A stretch of 35,047 nucleotides of DNA from assembly GCA_026394555.1 (NCBI GenBank), contig JAPKXZ010000030.1:1-35047 (forward strand), given 5' to 3'. The stretch comes from Methanothrix sp. (GTDB lineage Archaea > Halobacteriota > Methanosarcinia > Methanotrichales > Methanotrichaceae). Shown piece by piece: positions 24,346 to 32,377 of the stretch (positions within the stretch are counted from its first letter, which is position 1; each line of letters begins with the position of its first letter). Under the pieces are notes generated by a model that saw nothing but the letters and a program-made list of their open reading frames with translations, had not been told where the DNA came from and ran no database searches. The translations under genes and the position numbers were made by a program.

Positions 24346-25536
24346 TCAGTAGGTGCTGAGCTCTCCCCTGAACAGCATCTGCTGCAGCTTGGGAATATTG
24401 GCCAGCCAGTCGTCCAAGATCTCCGTGGCCCCCGCTTCCAGGTTCTTCATATCCACGCCTTCTTTGGGCACAATCTGCACGCTGGCGATATGCGGCTCGT
24501 CGATAGGCTTGCCGATCTGCGAGAGCATTTTGATGTAGACCTCTTCAATGCCCTGCACCTCGGCAGCTATCTGCCGGGCCGCCTCCGTGGAGAGAAGGTT
24601 GTAGATCTTGCCCACGTGGTTGATGGGATTCTTGCCGCAGGTGGCTTCCAGGCTCATGGGCCGATTAGGTGTGATCATGCCGTTAGCCCGGTTGCCCCGG
24701 CCTACGGCTCCATCGTCTCCCATCTCCGCAGATGTGCCGGTGACAGTGATGTAGACCGAGCCCTGCTCGATGTTGTCGGCCACATTCATCTGGGCATTTA
24801 CTTTCCGCGCTGTGAACTCTTTGGCGTACTCAACAATGTGCTCCACAATGGCGCTCTTCGTGTCCACATACTCCTTGAGGTTGGCTACATGCTTATCGAC
24901 CATGGCACAGGCGATGGTCAGATTGATGACATCTCCCTGGCGCATGCCCATGACCTTGATATCTTCACCTATGGCCGGAACGCTCTTCTTGAGCCTCATC
25001 AATTCACGCTCGGTATTGAAGACGATGTTCTCCGTCTCGGAAAGAGGCGCATATCCCACGCCAAAAGATGTGTCGTTGGCGGAAGGGACCTTACGGCCGA
25101 AGACGTCCCGCAGATCGGATGAGCCCATGCCGATCTTGGCATCAAGGATGACGTGATTGTTGACGTCCAGGTTGGAGAGCGACTCGCTCAAGAGCTTTCT
25201 CCCGGCCTTGATGGCGATGGTGTCCACCGGAATCTCCACTTCCTTGAAGACCCGGGTGGCGCGGCCCGTGAGAAGAATGTAAAGAGGGCAGATGACCTCG
25301 CCGCCTCCAAAAGCGGGCTTGGACCGACCGGCTACGATCTGCGTCTTGTCGGTGTTGTGATGCAGCACCGCTCCAAATCTATCAAGGTATTCCTGGCAAA
25401 GGGCCCGGCTGATGGACTCAGCCAGGCCGTCCGCCACGCTGTCCGGGTGTCCAATGCCCTTGCGCTCTACCAACTCGATTTCTTGCTGCTCCAACGGTCT
25501 TTGATTGAGGCGTTCAACCTTGATATTTCTCTTCAT
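24346..25536 (-). CDS. mat: S-adenosylmethionine synthetase, archaeal type
   Basis: A 396-residue enzyme joining ATP and methionine into S-adenosylmethionine. It belongs to the archaeal family, distinct in sequence from bacterial MetK. Motifs are [17 protein letters not shown] (24-40), [24 protein letters not shown], and the C-terminal [21 protein letters not shown] chose ATG 25536 ([18 protein letters not shown]), preceded by GAGGACT, over the frame-open start at 25638. Length is normal. It follows the ABC permease by 77 nt on the same strand, so it may share the transporter transcript. Confidence 0.96.
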   Translation of the reverse strand: MKRNIKVERLNQRPLEQQEIELVERKGIGHPDSVADGLAESISRALCQEYLDRFGAVLHHNTDKTQIVAGRSKPAFGGGEVICPLYILLTGRATRVFKEVEIPVDTIAIKAGRKLLSESLSNLDVNNHVILDAKIGMGSSDLRDVFGRKVPSANDTSFGVGYAPLSETENIVFNTERELMRLKKSVPAIGEDIKVMGMRQGDVINLTIACAMVDKHVANLKEYVDTKSAIVEHIVEYAKEFTARKVNAQMNVADNIEQGSVYITVTGTSAEMGDDGAVGRGNRANGMITPNRPMSLEATCGKNPINHVGKIYNLLSTEAARQIAAEVQGIEEVYIKMLSQIGKPIDEPHIASVQIVPKEGVDMKNLEAGATEILDDWLANIPKLQQMLFRGELSTY

Positions 25537-25613
25537 GACCAGTCCTCTAAATGATAGTATTACGAATCTCTGAAGCCTTAATGATTTCCAATATCTTATT
25601 AAGGCTTTGCACT

Positions 25614-26405
25614 TTACTGCGTGAGTCCCACGCGCCACTTCAGCATCCGATCCTCCACTACATAGCGGAAGGTGCGATCGATGGCCAGGCCCAGCAGACC
25701 CAGCACAATCATGTACATGAATACCTCATCCATGCGGTAATGGCCGTAAGAGTCCCAGATCTTGAATCCTAGACCATTCTTGCTCACCCCGAACATCTCG
25801 GCGGCCACAAGACACATCCAGGCAATTCCCATGGCAATCCTTATGCCGGCAGCGATGGAAGGCAAAGCGTAAGGCAGAGCGATATATCTTATCAGATCGA
25901 AATCCTTAGTTGCACCCAAAACTTTTGCGGATTCGACATATACCCGGGGCAGGCTCTTAAAACCCAAATAGGTGTTGATCAAGATGGGAAAGACTGCCCC
26001 AATAAAGATAATAAAACCTGCGGCGATGTTGGTTATGCCAAACCAGATGATAGCAAATGGAATCCAGGCCAATGGTGGTATGGGACGCAAGATCTCGACA
26101 ATGGGATCCAAAATATTGTCAAAAAGCTTAAACCATCCCATGATCATTCCTACTGGCAAAGCAATTATTAGACCGCCCGCCATGCCGATGGCAAAATGAA
26201 GAGAGCTTACCGGCAGGTCCTCGGTGAGAATAGACCACCAGTTATCCAGAAAAGCGGCTATTACCTGGAAGAAACTGGGCAATGTCAATTGGTCGTTGAC
26301 CAGAAAGGCAGCAGTCTGCCAGATTGCTATCAATCCAAAAATAGAAAGGACGGAAATGCCCTGATTTCTCAGGACATTCAAGGTCCTACTGACTTTTCTC
26401 TGCAC
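25614..26405 (-). CDS. ABC transporter permease, sulfonate/taurine/nitrate (SsuC/TauC) type
   Basis: A 263-residue inner-membrane permease of the SsuC/TauC/NrtB group. It has six hydrophobic segments (for example ISVLSIFGLIAIWQTAAFL, AIGMAGGLIIALPVGMIMGW, AAGFIIFIGAVFPILINTYLG) and the ATPase-contact loop VESAKVLGATKDFDLIRYIALPYALP. It overlaps the 3' end of the binding-protein gene by 20 nt if GTG 26405 is used; TTG 26381 is an alternative. The ATP-hydrolysing subunit is not adjacent in this window, so it must be supplied from elsewhere. Confidence 0.92.
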   Translation of the reverse strand: MQRKVSRTLNVLRNQGISVLSIFGLIAIWQTAAFLVNDQLTLPSFFQVIAAFLDNWWSILTEDLPVSSLHFAIGMAGGLIIALPVGMIMGWFKLFDNILDPIVEILRPIPPLAWIPFAIIWFGITNIAAGFIIFIGAVFPILINTYLGFKSLPRVYVESAKVLGATKDFDLIRYIALPYALPSIAAGIRIAMGIAWMCLVAAEMFGVSKNGLGFKIWDSYGHYRMDEVFMYMIVLGLLGLAIDRTFRYVVEDRMLKWRVGLTQ

Positions 26406-27414
26406 CTAACACCTTCTCGTAGAGACTGGTATCAAATAGATCCTTCTCGGTCAGCAACCTCTTAGTATACTTCATCTCGTAGTCGACCTTTGCGTACTCG
26501 AGGGTCGAGGGCACCTGAACGCGCGGATCGCTGACCCACTTGCCATCCCAGTTCTTTACGGAATACTGTATTTCCGTGATGTTAGCTTTGGTCTTCTTGG
26601 CGTATATCTGTGCGGCCTCCTCGGGATTGGCATTGATGTAGTCGGTCGCTTTGATATGGGTCTTTATGATCTGCTCTACCAATTCCGGCTGCTCTTTGAT
26701 GAGCTTGTCCGTTACTACCAGGCTGCAGCAGGCGTGGTTCGGCCACATCTCACCCGAGGCTACTGCTTGTTTGCCCTTGCCTTTCAGCACAATTATTGCC
26801 GGCGCTGGATGCGGCAGGAAGACACCATCTATTTGGCCGGCAGACAGAGCACTCATGGCCGGTCCCGGGTCCATGGCTTTGATATCGACCTGTGAGACAT
26901 CCACCCCATTTTCCATAAGCCATTTTTTCATGACTGTGTCCTGAATAGATCCGGGCGGGAATGTACCTATAGTTAGGCCGGCTAGCGAAGCGGGTCCATT
27001 GTAGACCAGATCCGGTCTCAGGACCAAATCCGAGCCGTTGATATTGACGGCAGCCACGATCTTGGCGGGCAATCCCGCGGATATGGCAGAGATGGGCGGC
27101 GCGGTTCCCACATAAGCCATGTCCAGTTCTCCGGCGACCATAGCTTGCATCTCCGGAACTCCTGTGGGGAACTCAAACTCCTTGATATTGGTTATGCCGA
27201 AGGGCTTTAGATCTTCAGCCCACCAGCCCTTTTCAGAAGCGACCATCTCTGCGATCTGATGGGTACTGGGCTGGTACCCTATGCGCAGGGTAGAAATCTT
27301 GCCGGACATATTTTCTTTTGCGGAGACATTCTCCTTCTTCTCCGGAGCAGAGATGCAGCCCAGCGACATCACTACCACAGCCGCCAGAATGGCCATAATT
27401 ATGAATTTCTTCAA
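26386..27414 (-). CDS. ABC transporter substrate-binding lipoprotein (SsuA/TauA/NMT1-like)
   Basis: A 342-residue extracytoplasmic binding protein. The N-terminus is a lipoprotein signal (KKFIIMAILAAVVVMSLGC) with the lipidated Cys at 20. The mature part has the periplasmic-binding fold of the SsuA/TauA family: TLRIGYQPSTHQIAEMVASEKGWW, GVPEMQAMVAGELDMAYVGTAPPISA, AIIVLKGKGKQAVASGEMW. The start is TTG 27414 with a near-perfect ribosome-binding site AGGTGATC. Likely ligands are sulfonates; specificity is inferred from family and from the adjacent coenzyme M genes. Confidence 0.9.
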   Translation of the reverse strand: MKKFIIMAILAAVVVMSLGCISAPEKKENVSAKENMSGKISTLRIGYQPSTHQIAEMVASEKGWWAEDLKPFGITNIKEFEFPTGVPEMQAMVAGELDMAYVGTAPPISAISAGLPAKIVAAVNINGSDLVLRPDLVYNGPASLAGLTIGTFPPGSIQDTVMKKWLMENGVDVSQVDIKAMDPGPAMSALSAGQIDGVFLPHPAPAIIVLKGKGKQAVASGEMWPNHACCSLVVTDKLIKEQPELVEQIIKTHIKATDYINANPEEAAQIYAKKTKANITEIQYSVKNWDGKWVSDPRVQVPSTLEYAKVDYEMKYTKRLLTEKDLFDTSLYEKVLGAEKSQ

Positions 27415-27595
27415 ATGCGATCACCTGAGTTATCGACTTTGCCAGACCCCAGAGAAAGATCGGTATAAAGCTGTTTCCAGCCACAAGGCATTATCTTCAC
27501 AGAATGGATAATAAGCAGAGATAATCCCACAATAGTATTAATAGGAGCGGACCTCGGGCGAAAAGCGTTTCTAGAAATAGATCAATGTCAATCCA
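27415..27595. promoter_or_regulatory. Divergent promoter region between transporter and DUF39-ferredoxin gene
   Basis: A 181-nt gap separates two diverging units, so both promoters must lie here. The minus strand carries the SD AGGTGATC next to the binding-protein start. On the plus strand AATAGTATTAATAGG (about 27530-27544) is the best TATA-like stretch; the gene at 27596 has no clear SD. No repeat or operator stands out. Confidence 0.4.
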
Positions 27596-28879
27596 ATGGT
27601 TGGGTCTTATTCGGATATATTGAAAAAGGTTATGCAGGGCGTGGCTGTCGTTATCACGGCAGAGGAAGTAGCCGAGCTGGTAGAATCGGGCGAATCGTCC
27701 CGGCTCTCCGAGGTCGATGTTGTCACTACTGCCACCCGAGCCGTGATGAGCGGCACCTACGCCGTCCTCTCCTTTCCCGTGGCCAAGCCGGCATCGTTCC
27801 TTCGGGCCAGGAGAGTCTGGATTAACGGCATAGCCGCACAGGTCGGGCCCTGTCCCAACGAGAACCTGGGCGTATTGGATTTGATCGTCCTGGGAACGGC
27901 CCACAGCCAGGATCGGCAAAATTACGGGGGAGGCCACCTCTTTCGCGATCTGGTGGAGAGAAAGAAAGTTCACGTCGATGTGGAGACGGATGATGGACGC
28001 CGCCTGCAGGCCGAAATCGGACTGGATGAGATGCCCTATGCCCGGCTCTTTGCATCACGTCACGCCTTCAAGAACTACTCAGCCTTCGTTAATGCGGGAG
28101 CGGAGCCGGTTGGCACCATCTTTCACTCCCGCGGCTTTGCGCCGCATTGCCGGGAGGCGACATTCTCCGGCTGCGGCCAGATAAACCCTCTAAAAAATGA
28201 TCCTCTTTTGGAGAGCATCGGCATGGGAACCCGCATTCTCATGAACGGAGCCGAGGGCTTCGTTATGGGCACTGGTACTCGCAGCAGCAAAGAGCGGCCC
28301 AATCTGTCCGGCTTTGCCGATATGCATAAAATGGTGCCGGAGTTGATGGGCGGCTTTGTCACCTCTGCCGGTCCGGAATGCATCTGCTCCTGGGCCGTTC
28401 CCATACCCGTTATCAGCAAGACGATTCTGGAGGAGATTGCCCGACCGGACAGAGACATTGCTCTGCCTGTGAACGATGTTTGCAGCAGGACGGTCATCGG
28501 CCAGGCCGACTACGGTGATGTCTGGACGGATGTGGATCTGGAAGTAGAGTTTGAACCAGAGAACTGCTCGGGCTGCAACCCTTGCCTGGTGGAAGAAGCA
28601 TGCCCCATGAGGGCGGTAAAGAGCGAAGGGGGCAAAATCTGCCGGGATGAGGCTTTGTGTTTTCATTGCGGCCTGTGCACCAGCGTGTGCCCCTCGGCGG
28701 TCTTCTCCTGTCGCCTGGGGGCCATCCGGCTGGAGAGGGATGGGGCAGTCGTTCGAAGCATCCCAGTGGTGCTGCGTCAATCGGACCGGCTGCGGGCAGA
28801 AAGGCTGGCGGAGGATCTGAAGAGCAGGATCATAAATGGTTCATTCCGAATGGCGGAGCCGGTCGAGCGCATCTCATGA
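27596..28879 (+). CDS. DUF39 sulfurtransferase fused to a C-terminal 2[4Fe-4S] ferredoxin domain
   Basis: A 427-residue fusion. Residues ~1-315 are a DUF39 domain, the family that includes the methanogen enzyme converting aspartate semialdehyde to homocysteine with sulfide. Recognised stretches are VVTTATRAVMSGTY, YGGGHLFRDLV, HAFKNYSAFVNAGAEPVGTI, SGCGQINPLKNDP and IGMGTRILMNGAEGFV. Cysteines in this part are C86, C185, C193, C262, C264 and C296. Residues ~316-427 carry two clusters, C324-C327-C330-C336 (last spacing five instead of three) and C355-C358-C361-C365. In other methanogens I recall the ferredoxin as a separate gene. The 3' end runs 50 nt into comE on the other strand. The close partner genes suggest a role in coenzyme M synthesis rather than homocysteine. 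Confidence 0.88.
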   Translation: MVGSYSDILKKVMQGVAVVITAEEVAELVESGESSRLSEVDVVTTATRAVMSGTYAVLSFPVAKPASFLRARRVWINGIAAQVGPCPNENLGVLDLIVLGTAHSQDRQNYGGGHLFRDLVERKKVHVDVETDDGRRLQAEIGLDEMPYARLFASRHAFKNYSAFVNAGAEPVGTIFHSRGFAPHCREATFSGCGQINPLKNDPLLESIGMGTRILMNGAEGFVMGTGTRSSKERPNLSGFADMHKMVPELMGGFVTSAGPECICSWAVPIPVISKTILEEIARPDRDIALPVNDVCSRTVIGQADYGDVWTDVDLEVEFEPENCSGCNPCLVEEACPMRAVKSEGGKICRDEALCFHCGLCTSVCPSAVFSCRLGAIRLERDGAVVRSIPVVLRQSDRLRAERLAEDLKSRIINGSFRMAEPVERIS

Positions 28880-29405
28880 AACGCTCGATAATCTCTTTTG
28901 GAGAGAGGCTGATGATGGGCACATTGGCATTGCCAGCATCTACGTTTACGATTACTACTCCTGGGCCCAAGAGTGCTTCAGCCAAGTCCTCGGCCCGCTC
29001 GACCAGGCTCACCTTCTTGACCCCGGCCGCTTTCGCCAGGGCGAAAAGGTCCGTGCCTAGATGAGTGCAGGTGGGCTGCGAACCGGTGGAGCCGTAGCAA
29101 CAGTTGTCCAGGATCACCAGCAGATAATTCTCGGGCGCATAATGGGCAATGGTGGCCAGCGTCCCCAGATTCATGAGCACCGAGCCGTCTCCGTCCAGGA
29201 CCATTACCTTTCTCTCGGGAAGCGCTAGGGCCAGGCCCAGGCCAATGGAGGAAGCGAGACCCATGGAGCCAAGCATGTAGAAGTTTTCCGGGCGATCTTT
29301 AACCGAGAAAAGCTCCCGGCTGGGAAAGCCGATGTTGCTGACCAGCAACGCATCCTGGGCCGCTGCCGCCTCTGCGGCCAGGGCAATGGCCTCAATGCGC
29401 TTCAT
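28830..29405 (-). CDS. comE: Sulfopyruvate decarboxylase, beta subunit (ComE)
   Basis: A 191-residue thiamine-diphosphate-binding subunit. It has the GDGS motif at 72-75 (LDGDGSVLMNLGTLATIAHY) and the distal NCCYGSTGSQPT, where N101 completes the cofactor/magnesium site, plus the segment FYMLGSMGLASSIGLGLALALP. With ComD it decarboxylates sulfopyruvate to sulfoacetaldehyde, the step before thiol addition in coenzyme M synthesis. ATG 29405 overlaps the comD stop (ATGA) and has GGAGG upstream. The 3' 50 nt overlap the convergent DUF39 gene. Confidence 0.93.
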   Translation of the reverse strand: MKRIEAIALAAEAAAAQDALLVSNIGFPSRELFSVKDRPENFYMLGSMGLASSIGLGLALALPERKVMVLDGDGSVLMNLGTLATIAHYAPENYLLVILDNCCYGSTGSQPTCTHLGTDLFALAKAAGVKKVSLVERAEDLAEALLGPGVVIVNVDAGNANVPIISLSPKEIIERFMRCARPAPPFGMNHL

Positions 29406-29899
29406 CTTCCCCTCCAAAACTCTAAATCCAGCAGCACAGCCACGGGGCAGCAGCCCGCCGCCGCCTGGCTCCAGGCCTGTGCCACCGTCTCCTCCGCCTC
29501 TGCCGGGCTGGGCTCAAAATGAGGAATGGCCATGGCTTCGAGCAGGGGCACGGTGAGCCGGCCCATGGGCACCTGACCGATAACCGGCTCGCCCATGCCG
29601 CCCCGGTGGCTGATGATCATGAGCAGAGGAATGCCGTAGAGCAAATCCAGCGACGCCAGGGCGTTGATGCTGTTTCCCAGGCCAGAGTTTTGCATTAGCA
29701 GCGCGGGCCTGTGGCCCCCTATCCAGGCCCCGGCGCACAGGCCCACCCCCTCCTCCTCGCGGGTGACGGGCACGTGGATGATCTCCGGGTCGTCGCTAAC
29801 CAGAGCGAGCAGCTCTTGCAGATTGACGCAGGGCACCGAGGTCGCGAAGTTGATGCCGGCACGCAACATGCCTTGATAGACGGCGAGGCTGGGATTCAT
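29402..29899 (-). CDS. comD: Sulfopyruvate decarboxylase, alpha subunit (ComD)
   Basis: A 165-residue subunit supplying the pyrimidine-binding half of the thiamine-dependent decarboxylase. Features are FATSVPCVNLQELL, VPVTREEEGVGLCAGAWIGG with the glutamates (48-50) expected to activate the cofactor, and ALLMQNSGLGNSINALASL, with YGIPLLMIISHRGGMGEP. ComD and ComE are separate chains here; in some methanogens they are fused. AAGGGAAG precedes ATG 29899. The pair forms a two-gene unit with a 4-nt overlap. Confidence 0.93.
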   Translation of the reverse strand: MNPSLAVYQGMLRAGINFATSVPCVNLQELLALVSDDPEIIHVPVTREEEGVGLCAGAWIGGHRPALLMQNSGLGNSINALASLDLLYGIPLLMIISHRGGMGEPVIGQVPMGRLTVPLLEAMAIPHFEPSPAEAEETVAQAWSQAAAGCCPVAVLLDLEFWRGR

Positions 29900-30006
29900 T
29901 TGTCTTCCCTTAATCCTGCCAGGCCAAAAATGCCTCGCTGGCCGTGCGAAGGATTTTATTGAGATAATCCCCCCTCTGTGTTTGGAAATTGATTAGGGGG
30001 CGAGAG

Positions 30007-30267
30007 ATGAAAAGAGATATTCAAAGCCTGAAGAGATGGCTGGGTATAGCCCTAGTCGTTGCCTCCTTTGCCTTTTACGGATGCCTCCTGCTCGTGCCGC
30101 TCACCTCTTTCTCCGCGGAAAGAAAGATAGCACTGTCTACCTTGCTGGTCATTTTGGGAGAGGGGTCTTTCTGGCTGGCGGTCATCATCCTGGGGCGAGA
30201 GGCGATAGCCAAATATCGAAGCTTCGATTGGCGAACTCGGCTTTCCGGATGGCTGAAAAAACCTTAA
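30007..30267 (+). CDS. Two-helix membrane protein (transporter-suffix-like domain)
   Basis: An 86-residue protein with two hydrophobic helices (GIALVVASFAFYGCLLLVPL and ILGEGSFWLAVIILGREAIA) and a short basic tail KYRSFDWRTRLSGWL. The pattern of a YGxLLLVP first helix and a GExxFWLxVxxLGxExxxKYR second helix is that of the small family called transporter suffix domain proteins, of unknown role. ATG 30007 follows AGGGGGCGAG (29995-30004). CCCCCC at 29969-29974 could pair with the GGGGG of this ribosome-binding site and mask it. Confidence 0.7.
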   Translation: MKRDIQSLKRWLGIALVVASFAFYGCLLLVPLTSFSAERKIALSTLLVILGEGSFWLAVIILGREAIAKYRSFDWRTRLSGWLKKP

Positions 30268-30334
30268 ACCCTGGAATTTACGACAATGGGTCCGGCCCAA
30301 AATGGTTATATCTATATTTCCCTTCTTTTTGATT

Positions 30335-30877
30335 ATGAATAAGATCTCAAAATTCGTGGCGCTTCTTGGCATCTTCTTATTGCTGGCCTTCGTTGCAGAC
30401 GCTCAGATGAACCGGGACAGCCCCTTATTGGGAAGCAAGCTTCCCAGGACCGATGATCAGAACATGATGGGCCAAGGCCGGCTGTCCGCGTCCCCGATCA
30501 TGCTCTCTGAGCCCTTCAATAATCAAGCCGTCTCCGACCTGTCGATATCCGCAGATCAGAACAATACCAACTGCAATCAAGTCTCATTCCTGCTGACATT
30601 GACTGCATCCCCCAGCGGCTCCACCGGATATCAGCCGGTAAAAGTAAGAGTACTGGAAAACCGCCAGGGCACGCCCACCGCGGTTGCTGAACTGATTCTT
30701 CTCATGCCGGTCACGGGCGGCTCGCTGCATGAGACTATCGGCTTTTCCAGCACAACTTCCAAGATCGGTGGCAGCCGTACAAACGAGATCACTGTGACGG
30801 CAGATCCGGATAATCAAATCCCGGAGACCAATGAGAGAAATAATGGCCTGACGATTAGCGGAACCTGCCAGAGTTAG
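30335..30877 (+). CDS. Secreted protein with CARDB-like adhesion domain
   Basis: A 180-residue protein with a signal peptide (NKISKFVALLGIFLLLAFVADA, cleavage likely after ADA) and one beta-rich domain from about residue 75. It ends ITVTADPDNQIPETNERNNGLTI, the D...N.I.ETNE.NN pattern typical of CARDB domains. The function is probably extracellular binding. I chose ATG 30335 at the start of the signal peptide; an upstream ATG at 30302 would add MVISIFPFFLI. No ribosome-binding site is evident, so a leaderless transcript is possible. Confidence 0.65.
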   Translation: MNKISKFVALLGIFLLLAFVADAQMNRDSPLLGSKLPRTDDQNMMGQGRLSASPIMLSEPFNNQAVSDLSISADQNNTNCNQVSFLLTLTASPSGSTGYQPVKVRVLENRQGTPTAVAELILLMPVTGGSLHETIGFSSTTSKIGGSRTNEITVTADPDNQIPETNERNNGLTISGTCQS

Positions 30878-30888
30878 GTGCATAGACA

Positions 30889-30920
30889 AGGATGGAACAA
30901 GCCATCCTGCCTTTCTTTCG
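30889..30920 (+). terminator. Hairpin and pyrimidine tract after the secreted-protein gene
   Basis: AGGATGG (30889-30895) pairs with CCATCCT (30902-30908) across a 6-nt loop, followed by GCCTTTCTTTC. It lies 12 nt after the stop codon. The rest of the gap to 31150 shows no gene. Confidence 0.6.
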
Positions 30921-31150
30921 GGAGGAAATAGCGGAAAAAATCAATAAAATGAACCGGCTCGATAGTGTTCCTTCATCCGCCCGCGATTGATGAAAATGAC
31001 AGGAACGATATGTTGGACTTGGAGCTGAACCGTCTCACTTTCCAGACCCCGTGCCCTGCCCCTCTGCAGGACAAGACTCTTTAAGAACAGATGATTTATT
31101 TTCAGAGAGAAGGGGCAGGTTAATAAGTAGTGCCTGCTTAAGATTAATGG

Positions 31151-31399
31151 ATGGAAATGTCTGAAGAAGAAAAGTCCACTACAAGACAATCATTGCCGCA
31201 ATTTATTCCCAAATTCAAAGGCAAGAAAGTCGTGATTCGTCTGCTCTCTGGAGGCCAGCCGGTCACTGGAACTATTGACTCGTTCAACTCTTATGAGATT
31301 CTTCTCTTGACCGCGAAGGGCGAGATATTGGTCTTCAAGCACGCCATTGCCACGATCGAGATCGTGGATGAGCCGCGAGGATATAAGCCAGGCCTTTAA
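31151..31399 (+). CDS. Hfq-like Sm-fold RNA-binding protein
   Basis: An 82-residue Sm-fold protein. The core GKKVVIRLLSGGQPVTG is followed by TIDSFNSYEILLLTAKGEI and the Sm2 motif VFKHAIATIEIV, which resembles bacterial Hfq (YKHAIST) more than the RGxNV motif of ordinary archaeal Sm proteins. Such proteins form hexamer or heptamer rings that bind small RNAs. The charged N-terminus has two Met codons (31151, 31157). No SD is visible, and TTAATAAGTAG about 30 nt upstream could be a TATA-like element, so it may be leaderless. Confidence 0.75.
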   Translation: MEMSEEEKSTTRQSLPQFIPKFKGKKVVIRLLSGGQPVTGTIDSFNSYEILLLTAKGEILVFKHAIATIEIVDEPRGYKPGL

Positions 31400-31526
31400 T
31401 TTTTTTATGATAATATGAGGACGTCCTTTAGCTTTAACCCCAAAATTGGGGAAAAGCCAACGGATCTAAATTTTTCATTGCTGAGATGAATATCATTATT
31501 TACTATTGGCTGCCAATAAGAGCTAC

Positions 31527-32270
31527 ATGAGCCTGAAGGTCACAATGCTAGGAACGGGCGTGGGAGTCCCCCAGCCCGGTCGCTCCCAGGCGGCGGTATT
31601 AGTGGAGAACGATCAGACTCTGCTCCTGGACTGCGGGGCGGGCACTCTCCTGCGTCTGGACGAGGTGGGAGTCGATCTGGAGGCGCTGGACACGGTGGTG
31701 CTCACGCACCTTCATTTGGACCACGTCTCCGATCTGCTGGCCCTGGCCAATGCCCGTTATCTAGCAGATATGCCCGGCCTGCAAATCTTCGGGCCGCAGG
31801 GCACAGAGGTCTATTTTAGGATCGCCAAGAGCGTCTACCCCAACCTGGAGAAGATGAGTGTGGCGGTGCAGGAGCTTAAACCCATGGATTCTTTCACCCT
31901 GAAGGGTTTTGACATCTTTGCCGAGGAGGCGCGCCACAGCGTGACGGCTCTCGCCTACCGCCTGGAGGCAGAGGAAAAGGTAGTGGTCTACTCCGGAGAC
32001 ACTGAGCCCTGCCCGCGTGTGGCTGCTCTGGCGAAGGAGGCTGACCTGCTCATTCACGAGTGCTCATTTCCTGAGCCCTTTGATGTCACCAACCACACCA
32101 CGCCCAAAAAACTGGGCAGCATGATCAAGAACCTGGGCGTTAAGCGCGTGGTGCTCACTCACCTCTACCCACAGGCACAGGGATGCGAGGACGAGATGGC
32201 TGAACAGGTGATTGAGCTGTCCGGAGCGCCGACCATTGTGGGCTGGGATATGATGAGCGTGGTGGTTTGA
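31527..32270 (+). CDS. Metallo-beta-lactamase-fold hydrolase (RNase Z/ElaC-like)
   Basis: A 247-residue MBL-fold enzyme. It has the zinc motif THLHLDH (H61, H63, D65, H66), an acidic ligand in YSGDTEP, and a late histidine in VVLTHLYP. The overall layout (MSLKVTMLGTGVGVPQPGRS start, LLDCGAGTLLRLDE, SGDT) is that of the RNase Z/arylsulfatase-type branch. The missing long arm of true RNase Z and its modest length leave the substrate open. ATG 31527 is preferred to TTG 31506. A decayed paralogue, sharing 54 identical nt, lies at 34519-34797. Confidence 0.85.
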   Translation: MSLKVTMLGTGVGVPQPGRSQAAVLVENDQTLLLDCGAGTLLRLDEVGVDLEALDTVVLTHLHLDHVSDLLALANARYLADMPGLQIFGPQGTEVYFRIAKSVYPNLEKMSVAVQELKPMDSFTLKGFDIFAEEARHSVTALAYRLEAEEKVVVYSGDTEPCPRVAALAKEADLLIHECSFPEPFDVTNHTTPKKLGSMIKNLGVKRVVLTHLYPQAQGCEDEMAEQVIELSGAPTIVGWDMMSVVV

Positions 32271-32377
32271 CCTCTTCGATCGATTTGAGGTTCATCTCGT
32301 TGCTTCCCTCTTCCCTCCTCATGCCCGGACTGAGCCCAGGTCCAGGGCACTTTTGTGCTAATAACAAGTGTTATCGA

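Noticed and set aside
30941-31189. Minus-strand open frame before the Hfq-like gene
   Set aside because: Low-complexity composition, no ribosome-binding site, overlaps the Hfq-like start and matches nothing I recognise.
31506-31526. TTG start adding seven residues to the MBL hydrolase
   Set aside because: MSLKVTMLGTG from ATG 31527 is the usual beginning of the fold; the added residues have no family support.
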